Positions 8,965 to 16,211 of a DNA stretch of 44,271 nucleotides are shown here, piece by piece. The notes below the pieces were generated by a model. The model was not told the DNA's origin, did not search any database, and saw only the letters and a program-made list of their open reading frames with translations. This DNA comes from Bacteroidota bacterium (GTDB taxonomy: Bacteria; Bacteroidota; Bacteroidia; J057; JAJTIE01), in the NCBI GenBank assembly GCA_019638695.1, contig JAHBTG010000016.1, forward strand, positions 1-44,271. The letters run 5' to 3'. A program made the translations under genes and the position numbers. Position 1 is the stretch's first letter; every line of letters begins with the position of its first letter.

Positions 8965-9693
8965 CTAGAACCGGATGCCATGATTGCCGTTACCACTGGC
9001 ATCGCACACATCTCCGCCGGGCAGGCAGGTACCGGCAGTCCCTTCATCCAGGCGATAGTAAGCCGCCAGGCCAGGCTCGGAGCCCTGCAGGGTCTGACAC
9101 ATCTGCCGGCGGATCTCCGTGAGCGAGAGGGCGCGGCTCCAGACCCTGGCTTCGTCTATACTCCCGGCAAAAGGTCTGAAGAGACCGGTCACCTGGGCGC
9201 CCAGGTTCAAAGGCACCGGGCTGGGCGGCGTGGGGTTGAGGCCATTGCCTGCCTGGGTAAACGTGGCCTCCAGCCGGCCGTTGACATATAAGCGGCAGGT
9301 ACGGTCCGGCGTCCATACCCCGGCAATATGCGTCCACACATAGGGTTGTAACGAAGTGGCAGAAACGCCTCCGCCTTCGCTGGTAACGCCGTCGGCCACG
9401 GCAAAGCCCGCCCTGTCTCCACTCAGGAACAGCACATACTGATCATTGGAAACATGGTAGGCCCATTTGGAAACTACACATTGTACGCCGGCCAGGCGGG
9501 TGGGATATACCCAGGCCTCCAGCGTGAGCCCGCTCCAGCTTCCGTTCAGCGTAGCGCCATTTCCACAGTGCACATAGTTATTTATACCATCAAAGCTCAG
9601 GGCATATTGGCTGCCCTGCGCCTGCAAACCGGGCAGGAGAGTTCCTGACAGGCCTAACAGGAGGAGGAATAATGATTTCATATGATAATTCAT
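8965..9693 (-). CDS. Exported single-domain LamG protein, array copy 8
   Basis: This is the last of eight tandem paralogues. The frame opens with ATG 9693, which overlaps the upstream stop as TGATG. The signal peptide proper begins at a second ATG at 9681 (MKSLFLLLLGLSGTLLPGLQAQ), so either may be used. The mature protein is one LamG/concanavalin-like jelly roll: YALSFDGINNYVHCG at its start, TLEAWVYP, WTHIAGVW, LYVNG, then the family signature SIDEARVWSRALSLTEIRRQM. It ends with the array-specific tail GTCLPGGDVCDASGNGNHG plus two or three residues. LamG folds usually bind glycans or peptides, but no ligand is known. No sorting domain or lipobox is visible. Confidence 0.82.
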   Translation of the reverse strand: MNYHMKSLFLLLLGLSGTLLPGLQAQGSQYALSFDGINNYVHCGNGATLNGSWSGLTLEAWVYPTRLAGVQCVVSKWAYHVSNDQYVLFLSGDRAGFAVADGVTSEGGGVSATSLQPYVWTHIAGVWTPDRTCRLYVNGRLEATFTQAGNGLNPTPPSPVPLNLGAQVTGLFRPFAGSIDEARVWSRALSLTEIRRQMCQTLQGSEPGLAAYYRLDEGTAGTCLPGGDVCDASGNGNHGIRF

Positions 9694-10427
9694 CAGTATC
9701 GGGTTCCATGATTGCCATTACCGCTGGTATCGCATACATCTCCACCGGGGATGCAGGTGCCCGGGGCGCCTTCATTCATAGGATAACAGGCGGCCAGGCC
9801 AGGCTCGGAGCCTGCCAGCTTCTGGCACATATTGCGGCGGATCTCATCTGCCGTAAGCGCACGGTTCCAGAGGCGTACCTCATCTACCATGCCATTGATA
9901 TAACCGGTCTGCGCGCCGGCAGCATTGATATAAGCCTCTTTCCCCACATAGATATAGTCAATATTGACCGCATACTGGCCATTCTGGTTATGCGTAAGGG
10001 TGCTTACCTGCAGTCCGTCCAGGTATAACCGCAGCTGCGAAGCGGTGCATACGCCCGTGACGTGATGCCAGGCATCATCCATAGGATAATCTGCCTGCAC
10101 CACCTGTGCACAGCGATTGGTACCGCGCACACCCATCGCCAGCTTGTTGCCTTCCGTAATGTAGAAGTTGATGGCCGAGAGGTTGCAGCCGGTGGAAGCA
10201 TTATCCCGCTGGACAAAAATAGCATTGTACTTAAGCGTTCCCCCGCCCGTGCCCAGCAGGCGCACCCAGGCTTCTATAGTAAACTCAGAAGCGGTGATGG
10301 TGGCATGCTGCAAGGCAATATGGCTGGCAAGTCCATCAAAATGCAGGGCCTTGCCCGCGCCCTGCCCATAGACAACGCAGCAACAGCAACAACCGATGAC
10401 CAGTGCCGCAAGTCTCTTCTTGTACAT
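9693..10427 (-). CDS. Exported single-domain LamG protein, array copy 7
   Basis: The protein has 244 residues from ATG 10427, chosen because it begins the signal peptide (MYKKRLAALVIG...VVYGQ). The longer frame upstream only shadows the end of copy 6. A run of five Cys sits in the signal peptide, an oddity that would be removed on export. The LamG domain follows the array pattern (GAGKALHFDG, FTIEAWVRL, WHHVTGVC, LYLDG, DEVRLWNRALTADEIRRNM). The C-terminus is the shared tail TC.PGGDVCD.SGNGNHG. The usual YYRMDEG is CYPMNEG here. The start lies 4 nt after the stop of copy 6, and its own stop overlaps the start of copy 8. Confidence 0.82.
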   Translation of the reverse strand: MYKKRLAALVIGCCCCCVVYGQGAGKALHFDGLASHIALQHATITASEFTIEAWVRLLGTGGGTLKYNAIFVQRDNASTGCNLSAINFYITEGNKLAMGVRGTNRCAQVVQADYPMDDAWHHVTGVCTASQLRLYLDGLQVSTLTHNQNGQYAVNIDYIYVGKEAYINAAGAQTGYINGMVDEVRLWNRALTADEIRRNMCQKLAGSEPGLAACYPMNEGAPGTCIPGGDVCDTSGNGNHGTRY

Positions 10428-10431
10428 ATGG

Positions 10432-11112
10432 TTAGAATTTGATGCCATGATGGTCATTGCCGCTGGCATCGCACACATCTCCGCCGGGAGAGCAGGTGCC
10501 GTCCGCGCCTTCGTCCATGCGGTAATAGGCGGCCAGACCGGGCTCTGCGCCCGTAAGCTTCTGGCACATATTGCGGCGGATCTCATCTGTCGCAAGCGCA
10601 CGGTTCCAGAGGCGCACTTCGTCTAAGGTAACGGGGAAGAACCCATTGAGCCCGTCATTGGATGCCAGGTAGAGCGGCACGGTGTTGCTAATGTCTGCCG
10701 GATTGGCAGCAACGGAAACGCTGGCCTCCAATATCCCATCTATATATACTTGCTGCTGGCCGCCTGCCTGCACCACCCAGGTTACATGATGCCAGTTGCC
10801 GTCATGTATGGCAGACGTGCTTTGCACGGGAATGGCACTGGTACCCACATGCTCAAAGACCACGCGCCCGCTACTAAGATAGGCCAGCGCGCCCCTGGTA
10901 TTGAGGTATTTATCCATTACCCTGCCGCTGGCAGCAGAGGTCTTCACCCACATCTCCATACTGAAGCTCTGCGTGAGGCCAATACCGGCACTATGCGGAA
11001 TCGCTACGTAGGCAGAGATCCCGTCAAATGCCAATGCCTTGCCGGCACCCTGCGCCCGCACCGCGGTGATACTGATACCGGCTGCTACCAGGAAAAGAAT
11101 GCAGTATTTCAT
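10432..11112 (-). CDS. Exported single-domain LamG protein, array copy 6
   Basis: The protein has 226 residues, the shortest of the array. Its signal peptide (MKYCILFLVAAGISITAVRAQ) begins with the same MKYC as copy 5, so these two may be the closest pair at the N-terminus. The LamG domain reads GAGKALAFDGISAYVAIPHS, SMEMWVKT, WHHVTWVV, VYIDG and LDEVRLWNRALATDEIRRNM. It ends YYRMDEG, then the Cys-pair tail TCSPGGDVCD and SGNDHHGIKF. The gap to copy 5 is 13 nt. It is exported, with no visible anchor. The ligand is unknown. Confidence 0.82.
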   Translation of the reverse strand: MKYCILFLVAAGISITAVRAQGAGKALAFDGISAYVAIPHSAGIGLTQSFSMEMWVKTSAASGRVMDKYLNTRGALAYLSSGRVVFEHVGTSAIPVQSTSAIHDGNWHHVTWVVQAGGQQQVYIDGILEASVSVAANPADISNTVPLYLASNDGLNGFFPVTLDEVRLWNRALATDEIRRNMCQKLTGAEPGLAAYYRMDEGADGTCSPGGDVCDASGNDHHGIKF

Positions 11113-11125
11113 ATGAGGTTCTCAA

Positions 11126-11818
11126 TTAATGCAGGGTCCCGTGGTTGCCGTTGCCGCTGACGTCACACACATCGCCGGAGGGTGAGCAGGTATTACCTGC
11201 CGCTTCATCCATACGGTAATAGGCCACCAGACCGGTCTCCGTACCCGTAAGTCTCTGGCACATATTGCGGCGGATCTCTTCCGGGGTGAGGGCACGGCTC
11301 CAGATACGTACTTCGTCTATTTCGTTCATCCAGTATTGGCTGTCAAACCAGTACCGGCCTATCTCCAGGTTGGCGCTATTCGCCAGGTTGGTACTGGTAT
11401 AGCCCGTGCTGCCGCTGGCCGCCAGGACGCCGTCCACATAGATAAACATCTGGTTATTGGCCCATATGCCTGCTACATGGTGCCACTGGTTATCGGCATA
11501 GTTCACCCCAACAGGGGTGCCCACACTTTTATAGCTGCCCGAGCCGTCTCTGCCCGCCAGGCCGAATACGCCGTTCGTGCTCATGTATAAATGATAGCCG
11601 CGGTCTGCAGAAGCATTGTATTTGCCGCATATCCACCGATAGTTGGGTTGATTGGTGCGCACCCAAGCTTCTATACAGACGGTATGGGTAATACCCATAT
11701 TGTTTGCGCTCATGCGCACATAGTTATTCGTCCCGTTAAAGCGCAACGCCTGGCTGCTGCCCTGTGCGTGTACCCCCCCGGCAGTGCATACCCAAAGGAT
11801 AAATAAGCAGTATTTCAT
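11126..11818 (-). CDS. Exported single-domain LamG protein, array copy 5
   Basis: The protein has 230 residues from ATG 11818, the start of the signal peptide (MKYCLFILWVCTAGGVHAQ). The frame is open further upstream, but there it only overlaps the tail of copy 4. The LamG domain contains SSQALRFNGTNNYVRMS, VCIEAWVRT, WHHVAGIW, IYVDG and IDEVRIWSRALTPEEIRRNM. The tail is YYRMDEAAGNTCSPSGDVCDVSG, ending NHGTLH. The C-terminal signature is nearly the same as in copy 4 (RIWSRALTPEEIR), which points to duplication of neighbouring units. The gap to copy 4 is 13 nt. Confidence 0.82.
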   Translation of the reverse strand: MKYCLFILWVCTAGGVHAQGSSQALRFNGTNNYVRMSANNMGITHTVCIEAWVRTNQPNYRWICGKYNASADRGYHLYMSTNGVFGLAGRDGSGSYKSVGTPVGVNYADNQWHHVAGIWANNQMFIYVDGVLAASGSTGYTSTNLANSANLEIGRYWFDSQYWMNEIDEVRIWSRALTPEEIRRNMCQRLTGTETGLVAYYRMDEAAGNTCSPSGDVCDVSGNGNHGTLH

Positions 11819-11831
11819 CTGGCCAATAAGA

Positions 11832-12590
11832 TTAATGTAAGGATCCATGATTATGATTGCCGCTGGCGTCACACACATCTCCACTGGGCAGGCAGGTACC
11901 GGCAACGCTCTCATCCATACGATAATAAGCAGCCAGGCCGGGCTCTGCTCCTGTAAGTTTCCGGCACATGTTATGACGGATCTCTTCCGGGGTGAGGGCA
12001 CGGCTCCAGATACGTACTTCGTCTATGTTGCCGGTAAAAGGCGCATAATAACCTGTGCCCGGTCCGGACGTTTCATAGTCGCTGCGCTGAGCTATCCGGA
12101 TATAATCTGTGCTGGCAGGAGTGCTATAGCTGACCGTAAAAGTACCTTGCTTGATGAGTACCCCGTTGAGGTAATACTTCCAGTTCCTGGAGGCATCTAC
12201 GCTAAAGGCAATATGCGACCAGGTCTGGGCTTGCGGTATCTCAGCAGTTGCCAGCGTGATGTTATTGGCCGTATAGGCCCCGTCAGAGAACAAGTAGGTG
12301 CTACCGGCAACATTCAGCAGCATGAGCTGAAAGCCATTGCCACCGTTGACATATGCCCGCCCATAGCCCACTATATTGCCGCCCGGAGTATAGGCAAGGG
12401 GGTACACCCAGGATTCCAGGGTGCGGGCAGCTGTGCCTGTAGGGAGGTTGACCGGCGCAGTCACTTCTATATAGTTGTTACTGGTGCCTGCAAATTGCAG
12501 GGCCTGGTGGCTCCCCTGCGCCCACCCACCTAACGGGAGGAATACCAGCCCAACAAGTATCCGTATGTTCATACAACAAGGAAAAGTCAT
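11832..12590 (-). CDS. Exported single-domain LamG protein, array copy 4
   Basis: The protein has 252 residues from ATG 12590, which touches the stop of copy 3 (TAAATG). The signal peptide may begin at the second ATG at 12572 (MNIRILVGLVFLPLGGWAQ). The LamG core reads SHQALQFAGTSNNYIEVT, RTLESWVYPL, WSHIAFSV, YYLNG and IDEVRIWSRALTPEEIRHNM. The tail is YYRMDESVAGTCLPSGDVCDASG, ending NHGSLH. The central region between the first strands and the DEVRIW motif differs strongly from the sister copies, while the last 60 residues are conserved. This is as expected if the copies present different binding loops on a shared frame. Confidence 0.82.
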   Translation of the reverse strand: MTFPCCMNIRILVGLVFLPLGGWAQGSHQALQFAGTSNNYIEVTAPVNLPTGTAARTLESWVYPLAYTPGGNIVGYGRAYVNGGNGFQLMLLNVAGSTYLFSDGAYTANNITLATAEIPQAQTWSHIAFSVDASRNWKYYLNGVLIKQGTFTVSYSTPASTDYIRIAQRSDYETSGPGTGYYAPFTGNIDEVRIWSRALTPEEIRHNMCRKLTGAEPGLAAYYRMDESVAGTCLPSGDVCDASGNHNHGSLH

Positions 12591-13274
12591 TTAATACAAC
12601 ACCCCATGGTTTCCATGGCCGCTGGTATCACACACGTCGCCTGCGGGCAGGCAACTGGCAGGAGCGCCCTCGTCCATGCGATAATAGGCAATGAGCCCGG
12701 GTTCTGTTCCGGCCAGCTTGGCACACATCTCCCGGCGAATTTCGGCCGGCGTCAGTGCACGGTTCCAGAGGCGCATTTCATCGGCAATGCCATCCAGGTG
12801 GCGGGTGCCCAGGGTAATACTGCGCCCTATATTCATATTCCCCAGCAAGGCGCCCGGGGCAGAGAGTTCTGTGCTCTGGGCAATGACCTCGCCATTCCTG
12901 TACAGGGTATTCTGGTTAGTGGCATCATCGAACACATAGGCCAGGTGTACCCATTCCTGGGGAGGAATGGAACCTGCGGGGGCCAGCACATTGCAACTGG
13001 TGGAGATATACCCGCACAGCTCTCCGGTAGCAAATACCTGCAACCCAAAACGCTGGTTGACATTTGTGCCCTTTTCTACCAGGACGGGATAGTTGCCTGC
13101 TGTGCGGAGATAGACCCAGCATTCTACGGTGAAGCTACTGGTAATGCCCAGCGAGGCCGAGTTGTCTACCGATATGTACTGGCTACCGTTCAGGCTGATG
13201 GCCTGGCCGGCGCCCTGACCATAGGCAGCAAGGAAGAAACACGGGAATAGTAGTGTGAGGAAGTGCTTTTTCAT
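12591..13274 (-). CDS. Exported single-domain LamG protein, array copy 3
   Basis: The protein has 227 residues with the signal peptide MKKHFLTLLFPCFFLAAYGQ. The LamG domain contains GAGQAISLNGSQYISVDNS, FTVECWVYLR, WVHLAYVFDD, LYRNG and ADEMRLWNRALTPAEIRREM. The tail reads YYRMDEGAPASCLPAGDVCDTSGHGNHG and ends VLY. It starts 7 nt after the stop of copy 2 and touches copy 4 directly, so translation along the operon is probably coupled. There is no lipobox, transmembrane anchor or T9SS domain. Confidence 0.82.
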   Translation of the reverse strand: MKKHFLTLLFPCFFLAAYGQGAGQAISLNGSQYISVDNSASLGITSSFTVECWVYLRTAGNYPVLVEKGTNVNQRFGLQVFATGELCGYISTSCNVLAPAGSIPPQEWVHLAYVFDDATNQNTLYRNGEVIAQSTELSAPGALLGNMNIGRSITLGTRHLDGIADEMRLWNRALTPAEIRREMCAKLAGTEPGLIAYYRMDEGAPASCLPAGDVCDTSGHGNHGVLY

Positions 13275-13281
13275 GGTCTGG

Positions 13282-14028
13282 CTAGAATTTTACGCCATGA
13301 TTACCCTTGCCGCTGGCATCGCACACGTCCTGCCCGCCGGGACAGGTATCGTCGGTCCCTTCATCCATGCGCCAGTACGCTTGCAGGCTGGACTGCCCGG
13401 CAGGCTGACGTTCACACATCTTGTGGCGGATCTCCTCCTGTGTCAGGGCACGGTTCCAGAGCTGCATCTCGTCCAGTATGCCGGTATAATAGGCGCCAAA
13501 GGCGGTGGGCGGGCGGCCCATATAGAGTTCACGGGTGTTATACTCTATACTGAAGTTGCTGGGATACCCACCGGGCGAAGGGTCAAAGGTGGTGGCCATG
13601 GGTATGCCATTGGCATAGATAATGCCGTCGGTACTGTTGAAAGCATTACGCCGATAGACAAAGGCAATATGGTGCCACTGGCCTGCGGCCAGCCCGGCAG
13701 TAGTGGTCCAGCCAGGATAAGAACCCAGGGTCTGGTTCTGCACATTGCAGGCCAGTGCATTACCCGGATTCCGGTAAATGGTGTAACTGCCCCACCCACC
13801 GTCGCTGGATATCCACTTGCGCAGGATGACCTGCCCTGTGCCGGAGGCAACATCGGGAAAATAGACCCAGCAGCTGATGGTGAGCTCATTGCCCAGTTGG
13901 ATGGTGGCGCTGTTGTTCACCCGCACATAGTCGTTCCCGTCAAAGCGCAACGCCTTACCCGCGCCCTGTCCATAGGCCAGTTGTAACAGCACGCCTGTAA
14001 AGAATAAGGTAACCAGTTGCTTTTTCAT
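13282..14028 (-). CDS. Exported single-domain LamG protein, array copy 2
   Basis: The protein has 248 residues with the signal peptide MKKQLVTLFFTGVLLQLAYGQ. The LamG domain reads GAGKALRFDGNDYVRVNNS, LTISCWVYFPD, WHHIAFVYRR, IYANG and LDEMQLWNRALTQEEIRHKM. The tail is the most divergent of the array. The usual GTEPGLAAYY is GQSSLQAYW, and the Cys pair is spaced TCPGGQDVCD instead of TCLPGGDVCD. Both cysteines and the ending SGKGNHGVKF are kept. It lies 6 nt after copy 1. Confidence 0.82.
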   Translation of the reverse strand: MKKQLVTLFFTGVLLQLAYGQGAGKALRFDGNDYVRVNNSATIQLGNELTISCWVYFPDVASGTGQVILRKWISSDGGWGSYTIYRNPGNALACNVQNQTLGSYPGWTTTAGLAAGQWHHIAFVYRRNAFNSTDGIIYANGIPMATTFDPSPGGYPSNFSIEYNTRELYMGRPPTAFGAYYTGILDEMQLWNRALTQEEIRHKMCERQPAGQSSLQAYWRMDEGTDDTCPGGQDVCDASGKGNHGVKF

Positions 14029-14034
14029 ACCTGG

Positions 14035-14772
14035 CTAGAATTTGATTCCGTGATATCCGTTGCCGCTGGTATCGCACACATCGCCGGAGGGCAGACAGGT
14101 ACCATTGACCCCTTCGTCCATGCGATAATAGGCCGCCAGGCCCGGCTCCGTACCAGCCAGTTTCTCGCACATCTTATGCCTGAGGTGCTGAACGGAATGG
14201 ACCTGCTGCCACACCCGCACTTCGTCTATATATCCCTGCATGTTGCAACAGGGCTCGGAGTAACCGGTGGTGAAGCTGGCCGGTACGTCATAGGTAGCGG
14301 CAGCCATAGCAGCAGTGCCCACAGCCTCTCCGTTGACATAGAAGGTATAGTTATCGCCCTGTTTGGTGAGGGCATAATGGTACCAGCGTCCCAGGCTGAG
14401 CGGAAAGGCATTGGAATAGACCCAGTAGCCATTGCCGTAGCCCGGACCGTTGATATGATAGGCCAGCCTGCCGTTCTGCAACCCCCAGAACCACTTGTGC
14501 TGGTTATTGCCGGGGCCCAGGTCCTTGCCCAGTATGGTGAAGCAGGTACCTCCCAGCGCGGCAGGCGGCGTATCATCTACCCGCACCCAGGCTTCCAGGG
14601 TAACATCCCCCACCAGCTCAAAGACATTGGTAGCGGGGTCTCCCATATTCACGCCATTGGAACCGTTGAACCGCAAGGCATAGCCGCTCTGCGCCCGGGC
14701 ACCCGGACCCGCCAGAGCAAGACAGCCCAGGAATGCCGCTAACATACTTTTTATACACAGTCTCTTCATCAT
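14035..14772 (-). CDS. Exported single-domain LamG protein, array copy 1
   Basis: The protein has 245 residues. Its ATG overlaps the stop of the preceding T9SS gene (ATGA overlap at 14769-14772). The signal peptide is MMKRLCIKSMLAAFLGCLALAGPGARAQ. This is the most diverged member: SGYALRFNGSNGVNMGDP, VTLEAWVRVDD, WYHYALTKQGDNYTFYVNG, and YIDEVRVWQQVHSVQHLRHKM in place of the usual WNRALT.EEIR. It has extra Cys (TCFTIL, CCNMQG). The shared tail YYRMDEGVNGTCLPSGDVCD with SGNGYHGIKF is intact. Its position directly behind the sorted protein suggests a structural partner role, which is speculative. Confidence 0.82.
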   Translation of the reverse strand: MMKRLCIKSMLAAFLGCLALAGPGARAQSGYALRFNGSNGVNMGDPATNVFELVGDVTLEAWVRVDDTPPAALGGTCFTILGKDLGPGNNQHKWFWGLQNGRLAYHINGPGYGNGYWVYSNAFPLSLGRWYHYALTKQGDNYTFYVNGEAVGTAAMAAATYDVPASFTTGYSEPCCNMQGYIDEVRVWQQVHSVQHLRHKMCEKLAGTEPGLAAYYRMDEGVNGTCLPSGDVCDTSGNGYHGIKF

Positions 14773-15833
14773 TGGTCAAGCTTAACTACCTGCCGGGTAT
14801 AGGGGGGTACCTGCGGGCTACCGATACGCAAATGATAGATCCCGGCCCGCAATCCTTCGGTATTGAGTTGAAACACTTCCCCGGGTGCCAGGGTAGCTTC
14901 CCTGCGGAGCACCTCTCGCCCCAAAGCATCGATAAGAGCTATCTGCACGACAGTTTCCTCCTGCAATGCCACGCTGACGAGCAGCCTGTCCGTAAGGGGG
15001 CTGGGAAACACCTGCACCTGAGCGGCAGGTGCGTGCAGCACGGTGGCCAGGTTGCTATACGCAGCCGTGCCGTCCAGGTCTACCTGGCGCAGACGGTAGT
15101 AGAGACGGCCGGTGGTCTCAACGGCATCCGTATAGGCATAGGTATTCGGCCGGGTACTGTAACCGGCTGCCGCCAGTTGATGCACAGGATCAAACACCCG
15201 CCCGTCCGTGCTCCGCTGCAGCTCAAAGTAGGCCGAATGGGTTTCGGTCTCCGTTCGCCATTGCAGGGCTACCCGGGCATCGGGCAATAAGCGGGCGCTC
15301 AGGCGCAGACGCTCTACCGGCAGGATCACCACGGAATCCAGGATAAACTCCTGGCGGCCTGTGTGGCTGAACGTAATGTTGTCATTGGTCTCATCCCGGG
15401 TGCTACCCAGCTCATCCCAGGCCGTAATATCATTACGTTCGCGTCCGTAGACCGTGATCGTGGGTTCATTCAAAAGCGTGAGGTTGCTGTTAGTGCCGTA
15501 GTGAATGCTGACATCATACCCGGCAGCCACATTCCCTACCGGGAAAACCCCCCAGTAGACATTATTGCGGATGGAGCCGCCCATCAGTCCGGTAGTGTAG
15601 TTAGGAGCGGACTGCACCCGGTACAGGTGAAATCCCGCAAGTCCGGCCCCGCTGAAGTTGCTCACCCGTGCGGTATCCTCGCTGTTCAGGTTAATACTCA
15701 GGCTTTGCCCGGCCCAGCTGACCGGGTATACGTATACACTGGTATCCCCAATGGGTGCGCCGGAGTCTACCCATGTGGGCTGGGCGCACAAACTGCCCCA
15801 TCCCCCCAGCAACATGATGATTAAATATCTCAT
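14769..15833 (-). CDS. T9SS type A sorting domain surface protein, first gene of LamG operon
   Basis: The protein has 354 residues. A signal peptide (MRYLIIMLLGGWGSLCAQ) is followed by an unassigned beta-rich region of about 170 residues. Then comes the fibronectin-like motif common in T9SS cargo (ALQWRTETETHSAYFELQRSTDGRVF, about residues 189-270). A C-terminal type A sorting domain (about 275-354: VFPSPLTDRLLV, LIDALGREV, LNTEGLRAGIYHLRI, VVKLD) closes the protein. The sorting domain would take it through the outer membrane by type IX secretion. It is the promoter-proximal gene of the array and the only one of the nine with a visible surface-sorting signal. A degenerate -7 box (TACTTTCG, 15868-15861) lies upstream. 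Confidence 0.82.
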   Translation of the reverse strand: MRYLIIMLLGGWGSLCAQPTWVDSGAPIGDTSVYVYPVSWAGQSLSINLNSEDTARVSNFSGAGLAGFHLYRVQSAPNYTTGLMGGSIRNNVYWGVFPVGNVAAGYDVSIHYGTNSNLTLLNEPTITVYGRERNDITAWDELGSTRDETNDNITFSHTGRQEFILDSVVILPVERLRLSARLLPDARVALQWRTETETHSAYFELQRSTDGRVFDPVHQLAAAGYSTRPNTYAYTDAVETTGRLYYRLRQVDLDGTAAYSNLATVLHAPAAQVQVFPSPLTDRLLVSVALQEETVVQIALIDALGREVLRREATLAPGEVFQLNTEGLRAGIYHLRIGSPQVPPYTRQVVKLDQ

Positions 15834-16199
15834 ACAAACAGCTCTATGCAGTGGTAACTACGAAAGTACATTTTATTATTCATTCCGGGGGATCAAACCC
15901 AGAGGCCAGGCACTCCTCATGAGTAGCCTTTGGATCACGGAACACCCTGATATGACATTTGCCGAACAGGAATACCGGTATATCATATTAACATCCATAC
16001 ACATAAAGAAAGCATTATTCAATATGTAAAAAATCAGATAGTTTATTGCCAAATGTAGTAAAAAATCGCAAAAGAGGACAGAAAACCATCTAAGCAATAC
16101 GATATAGTCATATCAGCCCACGTGACGAAGCAATATTTGCGGCTCGAGCAGGTCGCCGGTGTTCACACAATCCCCTGCCCCACAGGCCATATATCTTGC
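15834..16199. other. AT-rich intergenic region
   Basis: This is a gap between the divergent LamG operon and gatB. It is clearly AT-richer than the flanking genes, especially 15960-16100. I see the weak minus-strand -7 box at 15861-15868 and no gene. The short open frames here have no recognisable sequence. Confidence 0.5.
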
Positions 16200-16207
16200 T
16201 AACTTTG
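16200..16207 (+). promoter_or_regulatory. -7 box 4 nt before gatB start
   Basis: TAACTTTG is a perfect TAnnTTTG box. It ends 4 nt before the gatB ATG (16212), so transcription would start at or next to the start codon. No TTG is seen at the -33 distance. Confidence 0.45.
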
Positions 16208-16211
16208 CGCC

